Shown: one piece after another, positions 45,045-55,000 of the stretch
How positions within the stretch are numbered: position 1 is the stretch's first letter
Layout: every line of letters starts with the position of its first letter
Source: JAADEM01 sp965371855
GTDB taxonomy: Bacteria; Bacteroidota; Bacteroidia; Bacteroidales; Marinilabiliaceae
Length of the DNA stretch: 64,000 bases
Assembly (NCBI GenBank): GCA_965371855.1
Contig: CBDUZZ010000002.1
Location: 53,982 to 117,981, forward strand
Reading direction: 5' to 3'
The notes under the pieces: model-generated
Told to the model about the DNA's origin: nothing
What the model saw: the letters and a program-made list of their open reading frames with translations, nothing else
Databases searched by the model: none
Program-made: the position numbers and the translations under genes

Positions 45045-46499
45045 ATGAAAGTATTAAATAAAACACAGAAATATATATCTGCGATTCTAATAGCTGCCAT
45101 TATCCTTGTGTCCGTTCTTTTTCATTATTCCATACATATTGCAAATGCACTTACATTGGAAACTTTGTCGGAATACGGTATTTCTATTTCAATTTGGAGA
45201 GTTTTATTTGAGCCTATTCTGGGAGTTTTACTTTTCTTCAACCGGTCGTTTTTTGCTGTAACTGAATTTAAATTTGTATTGTATTGGATATTGACAATTT
45301 TTATTATTTACAGCTTCATCAAATCAATTTTAATAAAAGATAAGCAACCAAAAAAGAAATTTATTGTTCGCCAATTGTTTAATATTCCGATAATTGTAGG
45401 TTTATGGTTTGCTGTATTCGTAATCATAATTTTCATTCCCTTGCCAAATAATACCATTGTGAATAACACTGAGAATTCAATTCTGGTGACCACACATTCG
45501 CATACCGAATATAGCCACGACGGGCTAATTTCGCAAGAGGGTTTATGGAAATGGCACAAGCGCAATGGCTTTGATGCTTTTTTTATTACTGACCATAATA
45601 ATCATAACAAAACCCTTGATTTTATTCAGACTCAGCGAAATTATAAATACCCCGTTGAACCGCTTGTAATGTGTGGTGAAGAATTTTCGGGCAGCAATCA
45701 TTTAAGTCTGCTCGGACTGAAAAGAAAATTCAACACAAAAGGATTTTCTGATTCAACTGCTATTGCTTTAACACATGCCAGCAATGGTGCTGTTATTGTA
45801 AATCATTGGTTTGATGGTGAACATATGTCTTTAGAATATTATGAAAATCGAGACGTTGATGGCTTTGAAATTGAAAATACAGCTACACAAATAACTTACG
45901 ACAGAAAAGTATATCAAAAAGTTAAAGATTTCTGTGAGCACAATAATTTAATAATGAATGGTGGTTTGGATTTCCATGGATATGGCAATGTCTGTTCATT
46001 ATGGAATGCTTTTGAAATACCGGGGTGGCAAAATTTAGACCCGGTTTCAAAAGAAGAAGCTATTTTAAATGTTATCAAAACCCGCGACCAAAGTAAACTA
46101 AGTGTATTACTGTACAAAGACAGACCTTATTACGGTGAAAAATATTTGTTTCTCAGCCCGCTGTTTACATCTTTTAATTATTTCCGGACACTGAATGTTT
46201 TTCAGATAATTTCCTGGATATTTTGGATATTGTTATTTGTTGTGATAAAAAATAAATTGTCTGCTAACGATAAATTAAAGAAACAAATTGCTTCTCACCG
46301 TCTTATTTCTGTGTTTGGTATTTTAGGTGCTTTACTTATGTTGGGTCTGAGTTTTGCTTATTATACCAGTATAAAGGATATTGAAGGTTTTACAGAAATG
46401 TATTACGAATATAGTGTGCTTCTATTTAATATAGGTTCTGTTTTTCTGATTTATTCAGGGGTTGTAATGTTTTTTAGGATATTTAGGCGGAAAGCTTAA
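45045..46499 (+). CDS. PHP-domain protein enclosed by membrane helices
   Basis: The 484-residue protein has about four membrane helices in residues 1-145, then a PHP metal-dependent phosphoesterase domain (THSHTEYSHDGLISQEG, FITDHNNHNKTLDF, VMCGEEFSGSNHLSLLG, NGGLDFHGYG), then three more helices to the end. PHP domains usually act as soluble phosphoesterases or with DNA polymerases; placing one between two helix bundles is unusual. By position it probably faces the periplasm. A lipoprotein PHP paralog is at 59925. Substrate unknown. Confidence 0.78.
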   Translation: MKVLNKTQKYISAILIAAIILVSVLFHYSIHIANALTLETLSEYGISISIWRVLFEPILGVLLFFNRSFFAVTEFKFVLYWILTIFIIYSFIKSILIKDKQPKKKFIVRQLFNIPIIVGLWFAVFVIIIFIPLPNNTIVNNTENSILVTTHSHTEYSHDGLISQEGLWKWHKRNGFDAFFITDHNNHNKTLDFIQTQRNYKYPVEPLVMCGEEFSGSNHLSLLGLKRKFNTKGFSDSTAIALTHASNGAVIVNHWFDGEHMSLEYYENRDVDGFEIENTATQITYDRKVYQKVKDFCEHNNLIMNGGLDFHGYGNVCSLWNAFEIPGWQNLDPVSKEEAILNVIKTRDQSKLSVLLYKDRPYYGEKYLFLSPLFTSFNYFRTLNVFQIISWIFWILLFVVIKNKLSANDKLKKQIASHRLISVFGILGALLMLGLSFAYYTSIKDIEGFTEMYYEYSVLLFNIGSVFLIYSGVVMFFRIFRRKA

Positions 46500-46618
46500 A
46501 AAAAATCCGGAGCATGTTTGAAATTAGATAGCAATTGGAAGCCATGGGTATTTACAAACCCAATCTATATTTACTATGAAAATTAATTAGTGTCTATTTA
46601 TAAATTAAAAGTTGTATC

Positions 46619-47632
46619 ATGAAAAAACTATTTAGAAGCCATTTATTGAAGAGTATGGCATTAATTTCATTTCTCGTTTTAATAGTTTCTGCTTACGCAA
46701 ATAAACAATCGGGCTTAAAACAAAAAAATGAATATATGACTAACGCTGTAAAACTTGGATTTCCGGAGGATAAAAAAGTATTAATTCTTCATGTTGATGA
46801 TGCCGGCATGTGTGCCGAAGCGAATATAGCAACACAACGTTACCTGGAAAACCATCAGGTACAATCTGCGGCAGCGATGATAACATGTCCTAATTTTGAG
46901 GAATTTGCGGATTGGAAAAAAGAGCACCCGGATGCTGATGCAGGCCTACACCTTACTTTAACAAGCGAGTGGAAAACTTATCGATGGGGCCCGGTAGCAA
47001 ATCCTTCAAAAATACCCGGATTGATTGATCCCGACGGAAAATTATGGCCTGAAGTCCCTGATGTAGTTGCACATGCATCAGCTGAAGAGGTTGAAATAGA
47101 AATTCGTGCACAAATTGAGAAAGCTCTGGAGCTGGGATTCAAACCAGACCATATTGACACACATATGGGAACACTATATGGTTCGCCTGCTTACGTTAAA
47201 GTTTTTTTTAAAATTGCTGAAGAGTATGGTATTCCTGCAAATGCAATTGACCTCTCTGATCCGGATGTTGCAAATAAATTTAAGCAAACCGGTTATCCGG
47301 TTAATGATGAAATGATAAAATTAATTAATGCATATAGCTTACCAAAGCTCGATAATTTCACAAGCGTTCCAAAGGGTTCGACATATAAAGAAATGCGCGC
47401 CAATTTTTTTGAACTGGTAAAATCATTGAAGCCTGGTTTAACGGAAATAATCTTTCATCCATCTATAGAATCAGATAATTTGAAAACTATAACTAATTCG
47501 TGGCAACAACGTGTTTGGGAAGCTGAGTTGTTTTCCGATCCTGAGGTCATTAATTTCTTTAAAGAACAAGGTGTAATTTTCACAAACTGGAAAGATATAA
47601 TGAAACGTTTTAAGGAGAGTAACGAAAGTTAA
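46619..47632 (+). CDS. ChbG/HpnK (YdjC-like) family deacetylase
   Basis: The 337-residue protein has a signal-like N-terminus and the YdjC/ChbG motifs: LILHVDDAGMCAEANI with the metal-binding Asp pair, LHLTLTSEW and HIDTHMGTL. Family members remove N-acetyl groups from oligosaccharides or act on hopanoid intermediates. Here it is in operon A between PHP and ceramidase-like genes. An amide-cleaving role fits the neighbours, but the substrate is not shown. Confidence 0.82.
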   Translation: MKKLFRSHLLKSMALISFLVLIVSAYANKQSGLKQKNEYMTNAVKLGFPEDKKVLILHVDDAGMCAEANIATQRYLENHQVQSAAAMITCPNFEEFADWKKEHPDADAGLHLTLTSEWKTYRWGPVANPSKIPGLIDPDGKLWPEVPDVVAHASAEEVEIEIRAQIEKALELGFKPDHIDTHMGTLYGSPAYVKVFFKIAEEYGIPANAIDLSDPDVANKFKQTGYPVNDEMIKLINAYSLPKLDNFTSVPKGSTYKEMRANFFELVKSLKPGLTEIIFHPSIESDNLKTITNSWQQRVWEAELFSDPEVINFFKEQGVIFTNWKDIMKRFKESNES

Positions 47633-47704
47633 GCACAGAAAACGGATATATTCCATATTAAAAATAAATTTTCAATTTTCACTTGTTCGCTAAAGTAATC
47701 TGGT

Positions 47705-49117
47705 ATGAAGAGAAAAATTTGGAAAAGGATTTTAATCGTAATAGTTATTCTGATTGCATTCATAGGTGCTGTCTTGTGTTATTCGCTCAGTTCAGTAGAT
47801 AAAACTCCATATTTTGAAACTGAATACTACTCAAATACTATTGCCGGCTTAAACACCGCACTCAGTGAAAATATAGAGGTAAAAGGAAATATCCGGGCAG
47901 GTTTTAGCCGGGTTAATATTACACCTGTCGTAACTCATGGAAAGGAAGACCCGGCTAACGGTGTTTTTAACGCTGTCCCGCTCGCCGGATTTAGCGATAG
48001 CGGTGAATCTGCAATAGGTGCTCACGATTCCATTTTTGTAAAAGCTGTCGCAATAAAAGTGAATGAAAAACTAGTTGTAATGGTTGGCGCCGATCTCCTT
48101 CTCATGCCTCCGGAAGTTGCAGACAGTGTCGCAATTATTTTAAAACGTCACTCCGGTTTGACTCGTGAACAGCTATACTTTGGTGCTACGCACACGCATT
48201 CAAGTATAGGCGCATGGTCTACGGGATTTCTTGGTGAAAAATCAGCAGGAAAGTATCAGGCACCTGTCGTTTCCTGGCTCAGTCATAAAATAAAGGATGC
48301 TATTTTAAAAGCTGTCTCTGATCTGCAATTAGCTAAGGTTGGTTCAGGATATTTTCATGCTCCAAATTTTATCAGGAATAGAATTATAGGCGATACCGGA
48401 CGATTAAATGATAAATTCACATTTATTTCAATTGAACAACAGAACGGAAGAAAAGCCATAGTTGGTTCGTTTGCTGCCCATGCTACCATTCTTGGGTCCT
48501 GGAACAAAGAACTTAGCGGTGACTATCCCGGCTATTTTCAAAGGAAACTTGAGGAAGATGCAGTTGACCTCGCTCTGTTTTTTGCAGGGACCGTTGGTAG
48601 CCACACAAATAAAGGGGAAGGTTCCGGTTTTGAAAGAGCCCGCCTTATAGGCGAATCTTTAGCTGATAGTGTTATTCGAAATCTGAACAGCTTACAACTT
48701 ACCGACGAAGTTACATTCTCAAATGTAACATCTGCTGTACAAATCCCGAAGTTACAAATAATCCGTATCTCAGATGGAATTTGCCTTTCACCAAAAGTTG
48801 GAGAAATGTTATTGCCAAGGATCAATAAAACATATATTCAGGCAATTAAATTAAACAACCTGATATGGATTACTCTTCCTGTTGAGTTTAGTGGCGAATG
48901 TGCTATTGACCTGAAGAATGCCCTCGAAATAGCCGGTTACAATTCTATGTTTACAAGTTTTAACGGACAATACCTTGGATATGTCGTACCCGGGAAATAT
49001 TATTATTATGATACTTATGAGACATCGCTTATGAGTTGGTTCGGACCGGGCATGGGCGATTATGTTGAGGAGTTGAATTATACAATTTGTAATTCATTAA
49101 CCGGGGTAAAATTGTAA
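47705..49117 (+). CDS. Neutral-ceramidase-like protein
   Basis: The 470-residue protein has an N-terminal membrane anchor and a neutral/alkaline non-lysosomal ceramidase N-terminal domain: IRAGFSRVNITPVVTHGKED, GATHTHSSIGAW (zinc His) and GSFAAHATILGS. At the place of the ceramidase serine motif GDVSPN it reads GTVGSHTN, so the usual nucleophile is shifted or lost. Many Bacteroidota members of this family are of unknown activity. It overlaps the next small gene by one base. Confidence 0.75.
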   Translation: MKRKIWKRILIVIVILIAFIGAVLCYSLSSVDKTPYFETEYYSNTIAGLNTALSENIEVKGNIRAGFSRVNITPVVTHGKEDPANGVFNAVPLAGFSDSGESAIGAHDSIFVKAVAIKVNEKLVVMVGADLLLMPPEVADSVAIILKRHSGLTREQLYFGATHTHSSIGAWSTGFLGEKSAGKYQAPVVSWLSHKIKDAILKAVSDLQLAKVGSGYFHAPNFIRNRIIGDTGRLNDKFTFISIEQQNGRKAIVGSFAAHATILGSWNKELSGDYPGYFQRKLEEDAVDLALFFAGTVGSHTNKGEGSGFERARLIGESLADSVIRNLNSLQLTDEVTFSNVTSAVQIPKLQIIRISDGICLSPKVGEMLLPRINKTYIQAIKLNNLIWITLPVEFSGECAIDLKNALEIAGYNSMFTSFNGQYLGYVVPGKYYYYDTYETSLMSWFGPGMGDYVEELNYTICNSLTGVKL

Positions 49118-49275
49118 TGATTGGAGATAATATAAAAAACAAATTAGCTTATGCCGGCTTAACTGGCTTTATTGTAATAATTGCCATTGTACTTGTTAAC
49201 ACACTTTATAAAGTCGTTATGAGATACAAATTCAAACAACTGAGCAAAAATATATTTTCCACAATTCATAAATAG
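49117..49275 (+). CDS. 52-aa membrane protein, start overlapping the ceramidase-like stop (TAATG)
   Basis: The ATG at 49117 shares its A with the TAA stop of the ceramidase-like gene, a layout typical of translational coupling. The product MIGDNIKNKLAYAGLTGF continues with one membrane helix (FIVIIAIVLVNTLYKVV) and a basic tail. I do not recognise a family. The overlap is the main support; the gene is short and may not be conserved. Confidence 0.5.
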   Translation: MIGDNIKNKLAYAGLTGFIVIIAIVLVNTLYKVVMRYKFKQLSKNIFSTIHK

Positions 49276-49382
49276 TCTTGTTTTTTCAAAACTATCTTTT
49301 CAAATCGTTTGAACCTTAAAATGCGCTGTAATCCTTATCTGTCAATAATTTCAATGAACGTAATTTTTTAACATCAAAATAG

Positions 49383-49625
49383 TCTAAAACAAGTCCATTT
49401 GCAGACAAAAAACTTAAGGCGTTGCTATATATGGGTGCAAAATCAGCGGTAAAACACAATAAAGAATACCGGCTATATTATCAAAAGAAAAAGCTGGAAG
49501 GAAAGCCTCATTATTTAATAATGAATAACGAATCAAATAAAATGCTTAGGACAATCTACAGTGTCGTAAAGAATAAAACACCATATAGTCAAGATCATAT
49601 ATGTCTTGACCCCAAGAGAAAATAA
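49383..49625 (+). pseudogene. IS110-family transposase C-terminal remnant
   Basis: The open frame (stop at 49623-49625, no proper start) reads KKLKALLYMGAKSAVKHN, YYQKKKLEGKPHYLIMN and YSVVKNKTPY, which correspond to the C-terminal part of IS110/IS116/IS902 transposases. The catalytic DEDD domain is missing. The remnant lies in the gap between operon A and operon B and may mark an old rearrangement. Confidence 0.65.
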
Positions 49626-49845
49626 AATTAATAGCTCCACTAAAAAAGTGGCTTAAAAACTTGTAATTTATTAGAGTATATGAAAAAAACAGGACTTTTA
49701 AAGCTTCTATTTTCATAATGGAATGAATTAACCCTAAAGGCAGACTGTAAGTGTTTGATTAAAGTATCTTAACTTAAACTTCATGTATTTTAACCCGTAT
49801 CTGTGATATATTAGATTATACAATATATATGGTTAATATTTACTA

Positions 49846-49934
49846 GGATTATCGACCTGATGAGACCGTTCATACCAGTATATAATCATCCATACCTTTA
49901 ATTTTGAAGGTGAGATTTCCTCTTATATATTTGT
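49846..49934 (+). promoter_or_regulatory. Shared 89-nt promoter block, copy B
   Basis: Ungapped counterpart of 42662-42750. Here a TTG (about 49904) stands 19 nt before TATATTTG (49926-49933), a complete Bacteroidota promoter. It lies 82 nt before the first gene of operon B at 50017. The surrounding 49626-50016 has no gene. Confidence 0.78.
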
Positions 49935-50016
49935 GGTTGGAAGAAAATCATAGCTAATCTATTGTAACAAGCCAGGATTGTATTACTATAATTAATATTA
50001 ACTAATTATCTAAATT

Positions 50017-50943
50017 ATGAAACATCTATTTCATTTATTATTATTGATCCCAATAATTGGGTTAACTTTATTCACATCTTGTTCAAAAGATGAAACGACA
50101 CCATTACCCGAAGCAAAAATCTCTTTTATTGAGGACGGTAGAGAGATTACCTTTACAGCTGAGACACAAAATGCGGATAGCTGGGCATGGGATTTTGGTG
50201 ATGAGCAAATTAGCACTGAGCAGAATCCTGTCCATATTTATGGAGAAGGGGGAACTTTCACTGTTAAATTGGTTGCTACCGGAGCTGGTTGCTCTGCTGA
50301 TGCTACTGCTGAAGTATCATTGGCATTATCTGCTTACGAAATATTGACTGGTGGCTCTGCATCTGTCGATGGAAAAACATGGAAACTTACTTCAAATCAT
50401 CCTGCAGAGGATAAATTAGCAAAGGCAGATGCTGACCTTTCTGAAGAGAATGCACTCTCGCCGGGTATATTGAGTGCATATGGTATGGGAGAAGTATATG
50501 ACGATGAATATACATTTCACTATGACGGAGCTTATGGGCACGACACAAAAGAGGATGGGGCTGCCTTTAGTGGTTATGTTTATCAGTTGGCTACTACCCA
50601 AGGTGCGGGCGTTGTGAATAGTGCTGGTGCAAGCGTTGGTCTTTGTACCGGTTTGTACACACCGGAGGATGGGGCTACCTTTACATACGTTGAGAATGAA
50701 GATTTCGATGTTTCTTCGATATACGGAACCGAAGGAGTAGTAACATACAGCAATGTGAGCATACTCGACTTTTCAGGTACCGAGTTTGTTGGGTTCATGG
50801 ATTTCCAAAGAAAAGTTATTGTACAGGAAATAACAGACAATACGATGAGGATTGCAATGTTCGTGGCAGCTTCAGCTGATTATATCTCCCCAATTGCTCT
50901 TAACACTCATGCACTTGTACTTACATTCGAAGTTGTTGAGTAG
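50017..50943 (+). CDS. PKD-domain surface lipoprotein, copy 1
   Basis: The 308-residue protein has a lipobox (LFTSCSKDE), one PKD domain (about residues 30-105, SWAWDFGDEQISTEQNP, HIYGEGGTFTVKLVATG) and a C-terminal domain of about 200 residues with GKTWKLTSNHPAEDK, YDDEYTFHYDG and VGLCTGLYTPEDGATFTYVE. The last domain is beta-rich and resembles carbohydrate- or ligand-binding regions; I do not know its family. It is very similar to the next gene, so the pair is a tandem duplication at the head of operon B. A surface glycan- or ligand-binding role is inferred. Confidence 0.72.
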   Translation: MKHLFHLLLLIPIIGLTLFTSCSKDETTPLPEAKISFIEDGREITFTAETQNADSWAWDFGDEQISTEQNPVHIYGEGGTFTVKLVATGAGCSADATAEVSLALSAYEILTGGSASVDGKTWKLTSNHPAEDKLAKADADLSEENALSPGILSAYGMGEVYDDEYTFHYDGAYGHDTKEDGAAFSGYVYQLATTQGAGVVNSAGASVGLCTGLYTPEDGATFTYVENEDFDVSSIYGTEGVVTYSNVSILDFSGTEFVGFMDFQRKVIVQEITDNTMRIAMFVAASADYISPIALNTHALVLTFEVVE

Positions 50944-51027
50944 ACTAAATCAAGATTCATGAAAGTAATATTTTTTTTTCAAATAAATATTGAAATAATT
51001 AGAGTTAATAACTAATAATCTTTTTGT

Positions 51028-51957
51028 ATGAAACAAAAACTACATCTATTCAGTTTAATCTTTATTATCATAATGACTTGCATATTGTCATCGTGTTCTA
51101 AAGAAGAAAGTCGAGAGACATTTCCATTTTCAGCAGAGATCTTTCATAGTATTGTAGATAAGCAAGTTGCATTTACTGCTTTAACCCATAGTGCTGTTAG
51201 TTGGTCGTGGGATTTTGGTGACGGTGAAGTAAGCTCCGAAAAAGACCCTGTACATGTCTATGCAGATGGCGGATACTACAAAGTTGTATTGACTGCAACT
51301 GATAGTGACGGAAATACAGCAGTATCAGAAGTTGATCTGGCTGTGGCACTTACTCCATATGTATTGCTTACAGGAGGTCCCACTGCTACTAATGGTAAAA
51401 CATGGAAACTTGATGCAAATCACTCTGAATATGACAGATTTGGAAATGCTGATGCTGACTTTTCTGCAGTTGTACCACTCACGCCGGGTATATTAGGTTT
51501 ATTTGGTATGGGAGAAGTATATGAAGATGAATATACATTTCACTTTGACGGAAGTTATGGACACGACACAAAAGAGGATGGTGCTGCCTTTAGTGGTTAC
51601 GTTTATCAGATGGTTACTACCGGCGGTGCGGGTATTGTGAATGCAGTTGGTAAAGACTATGGTCTTTGTACCGGATTGTACACACCGGAGGATGAGGCTA
51701 CTTTCACGTACGTTGAGAGTGAAGATTTTGATGTTCCTTCAATATATGGGCCCGGAGGAGTATTAACCTTTAGTAATGTGAGCACACTCGACTTTTCAGG
51801 TACCGAGTTTGTTGGGTTCCTCGATTTCCAAAGAAAAGTAATGGTACAGGAAATAACAGACAAATCGATGAGGCTTGTAATGTTCGTGGCAGCTTCACCT
51901 GATCATCTTCCGGCAAACACTCATGCTCTGGTACTTACTTTTGAGGTTGTAGAATAA
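51028..51957 (+). CDS. PKD-domain surface lipoprotein, copy 2
   Basis: The 309-residue protein has the same layout as copy 1: lipobox (LSSCSKEES), PKD (SWSWDFGDGEVSSEKDP) and a C-terminal domain sharing DTKEDGAAFSGYVYQ and LDFSGTEFVGF. The N-terminal halves have drifted more than the C-terminal halves. It lies 84 nt after copy 1 and 63 nt before SusC. Confidence 0.72.
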   Translation: MKQKLHLFSLIFIIIMTCILSSCSKEESRETFPFSAEIFHSIVDKQVAFTALTHSAVSWSWDFGDGEVSSEKDPVHVYADGGYYKVVLTATDSDGNTAVSEVDLAVALTPYVLLTGGPTATNGKTWKLDANHSEYDRFGNADADFSAVVPLTPGILGLFGMGEVYEDEYTFHFDGSYGHDTKEDGAAFSGYVYQMVTTGGAGIVNAVGKDYGLCTGLYTPEDEATFTYVESEDFDVPSIYGPGGVLTFSNVSTLDFSGTEFVGFLDFQRKVMVQEITDKSMRLVMFVAASPDHLPANTHALVLTFEVVE

Positions 51958-52020
51958 AACTTCACATGGTACAATATAAAAATGAAATAATCGTAAAAGA
52001 ACTAAATCAATATAATAGTT

Positions 52021-55000
52021 ATGAACCATAAATATTATTTAAAAAACAATACAAAATATCTTTTTGTATTGTTAATATCTGCGGTACTGCTACTGACCCA
52101 TTCCAGTGCTGTCGCACAAACCCCGGATGATCACAAGGTTACTGGAAAAGTTACTTCTCAGACTGATGGTAAAGGATTACCGGGAGTTAATGTTTTTGTC
52201 AAAGGGACTCCCTCTATAGGGACTATAACTGACATGAGTGGAGACTACAGTATTGTTGTAGATAATGAAAATGCAACACTGATATTCTCATCCATTGGGC
52301 TTACAACAATTGAAGTTCCCATTATAGGTAAAAGCGTAATTGATGTTGGGATGGAAGAGAGCATGGAAGCACTTGGAGAAGTAGTGGTAACAGCTTTAGG
52401 AATAAAACGTAACGAAAAGTCGTTAGGTTATTCCGTAGGAAAGGTTAAAGGAGAAGAACTGGCAAGGGTAGCCCAGGAGAATGTATTGAATTCTATGGCA
52501 GGTAAAGTATCAGGGGTCACCATTAATTCTACCGGAGGTACAGGATCTTCGGTTAGCATGGTTATCAGGGGTGCTACATCTCTGAGTACAGACAACCAGC
52601 CACTTTTTGTAGTAGATGGCGTACCAATGTCTAACTCACTGGATAATATTGGAGGATTTGGTAGTGATAACAGGGTCGATTACGGTAATGCTATTTCTGA
52701 TCTGGATCCTGAAAACATCGAAAATGTAACCATATTAAAAGGACCAAGTGCGGCAGCTTTATATGGGACTCGTGCCGGAAACGGTGTTGTGCTGATAACA
52801 ACTAAAAAAGCAAAAGATAAGGAAGGGATGAAAGTCTCTGTTACATCCAACACAGTTTTTGATATCCCTGCCAGATTTGTAAATGTACAATCTCAATTTT
52901 CTACCGGAAAGTTCTCTTTTACTCCGGAAGACGTTGGAGGTGGAATATTACCCAATATTAGTACCAGCGAAGGAACAGGATCAGGTCCCGAAAATGACCG
53001 GGGTTATTGGGCCGTGCAATGGGATGCACCCCTTGATGCAAATGGTGCTCCAATTCCAACAGAGCTTGTGTCGTACCCTGATAATGTAAGGAATTTTGTG
53101 AATACCGGTTTTACTACTACCAACAGCGTAGCAGTGTCGAACAGTACTGAAGCCATAAACTACAGATTGGGTTTTACAAATATGGCTAACAACGGATTAA
53201 TTCCAAATTCTGATTTATATAAAAATAGTTATTCTCTGGCTGCTTCCTCAAAAGTATTAGAAAAATTGACAATTAGCACTAATGTTAACGTTAATCATTC
53301 ATGGGCAAATAACAGGCCGTCCAGTAACAGGGGGACTAATCCTTTACAGTGGGCTTATACAACACCTGCGAATATTGATATTTTAAAGCTGAAAGATTAT
53401 TGGGTACCCGGTAGAGAAGGACTTGAAGTGAGAAGCGTTTCTTCAAATCATGAGAATCCCTATTTCCTGGCTTATGAAGTAAACAATAGTTTTAATAGAA
53501 ACAGGATATATGGAAATGTAGTTGCTGACTGGCAGATTTCATCTTCATTCAATATTATGGGACGCTATACTTTGGATCGAAGTGATGAGATACGTGAAAC
53601 TAAAATGGCTCCGGGTTATAGTCAAGAACCAAATAACGGAGCTTACGGTATTGCTTCATCCAACAGGTTAGAAAGAAATATTGATGTACTTGCAACCTAC
53701 AAAAAAGATTGGGAAAATTTTAATCTTTCTGTTTCTGCCGGAGGAAATATGCTTTATGCAAAAAATACCGTTATCAGTAATTCCTCAAAAGGTGGCTCCG
53801 GATTAATAGTCCCAAATGTTTTTAATGTGCAAAACATAAGTTCAGCTTCGTTGAATTATGAGAATTTGTTGTATCAAAGGAGTATTAATAGTATCTACGC
53901 ACTGGCTAATCTTGGATGGAAAGAAATACTTTACCTGGATCTGACAGCAAGAAACGACTGGTCGAGTACATTGCCACCCGAAAATCGTTCATACTTTTAC
54001 CCCTCAGCTTCACTAAGCGTTATGGCAGATAAAATTTTTGACATGGGCAGCAAGGTGAACATGTTAAAATTGAGAGGTGGCTGGGCACAGGTAGGTAACG
54101 ACACATCTCCATACAATTTGTTCCCGGTTTATGATGATGATTTAGGACAATATGGTGATGCTATCAGACTGAACAAACCCGGAACATTATTAACCCCTGA
54201 CCTTAAGCCTGAGGAAGCTACTTCTTTAGAGTTTGGAGCTGATCTTAGGATGTTTAACAACAGACTTAGGTTTGAAGGGACATATTATATGGTAGATAAT
54301 CGTAATCAAATTTTATCAAATATTCCTTTAGCGGTTTCTTCAGGTTTTAGCAACATAAATCTCAATGCAGGTCTGCTTAAAAGTAAAGGGGTAGAATTAA
54401 TGTTGGGTGTAACCCCTGTAAGATCCGGAAACTGGAACTGGGATCTGAACCTGAATTTCACAAAAAACGAAACAAAAATTATAGAGCTTGCGGATGGTGT
54501 TGATGTTATTGAGTTTTGGAGTGAGAACGAAAGTAAATCTTTAGGCTATGCCAAAAATTCCGCGACCGGTGAAGATGGTTTAGTTGGTAATATTTACTCC
54601 CCGCTAATGAAAAGAGTTACAGATAAAAACTCTCCTTATTACGGGTATCCCCTTATTGGAGAAGGTCTATTTGGCGACTGGGTGCCTGAAGAAGAAATGG
54701 TGAAAGTAGGAAATTATAACCCCGATTTTATAATGGGGCTCCAATCACAACTTTCGTATAAAAACTTTACATTAAACATGACCTTCGATTGGAGGCACGG
54801 CGGTCAATATATGTCACAAACATACCGCTATTTCGGAGAGTGGGTTATCACTCAAACTCAGCTTGACAATTTAATACATCCCGGTGATCTGGGACCGGGT
54901 CAGGAACTTCGTGATTGGGTTATTGCAAATGCCGATCAGTTATTATTATCTGAAAATTTCAGACCGGTTGGTGGACCGACAAGCGAATACGGAGGATTTC

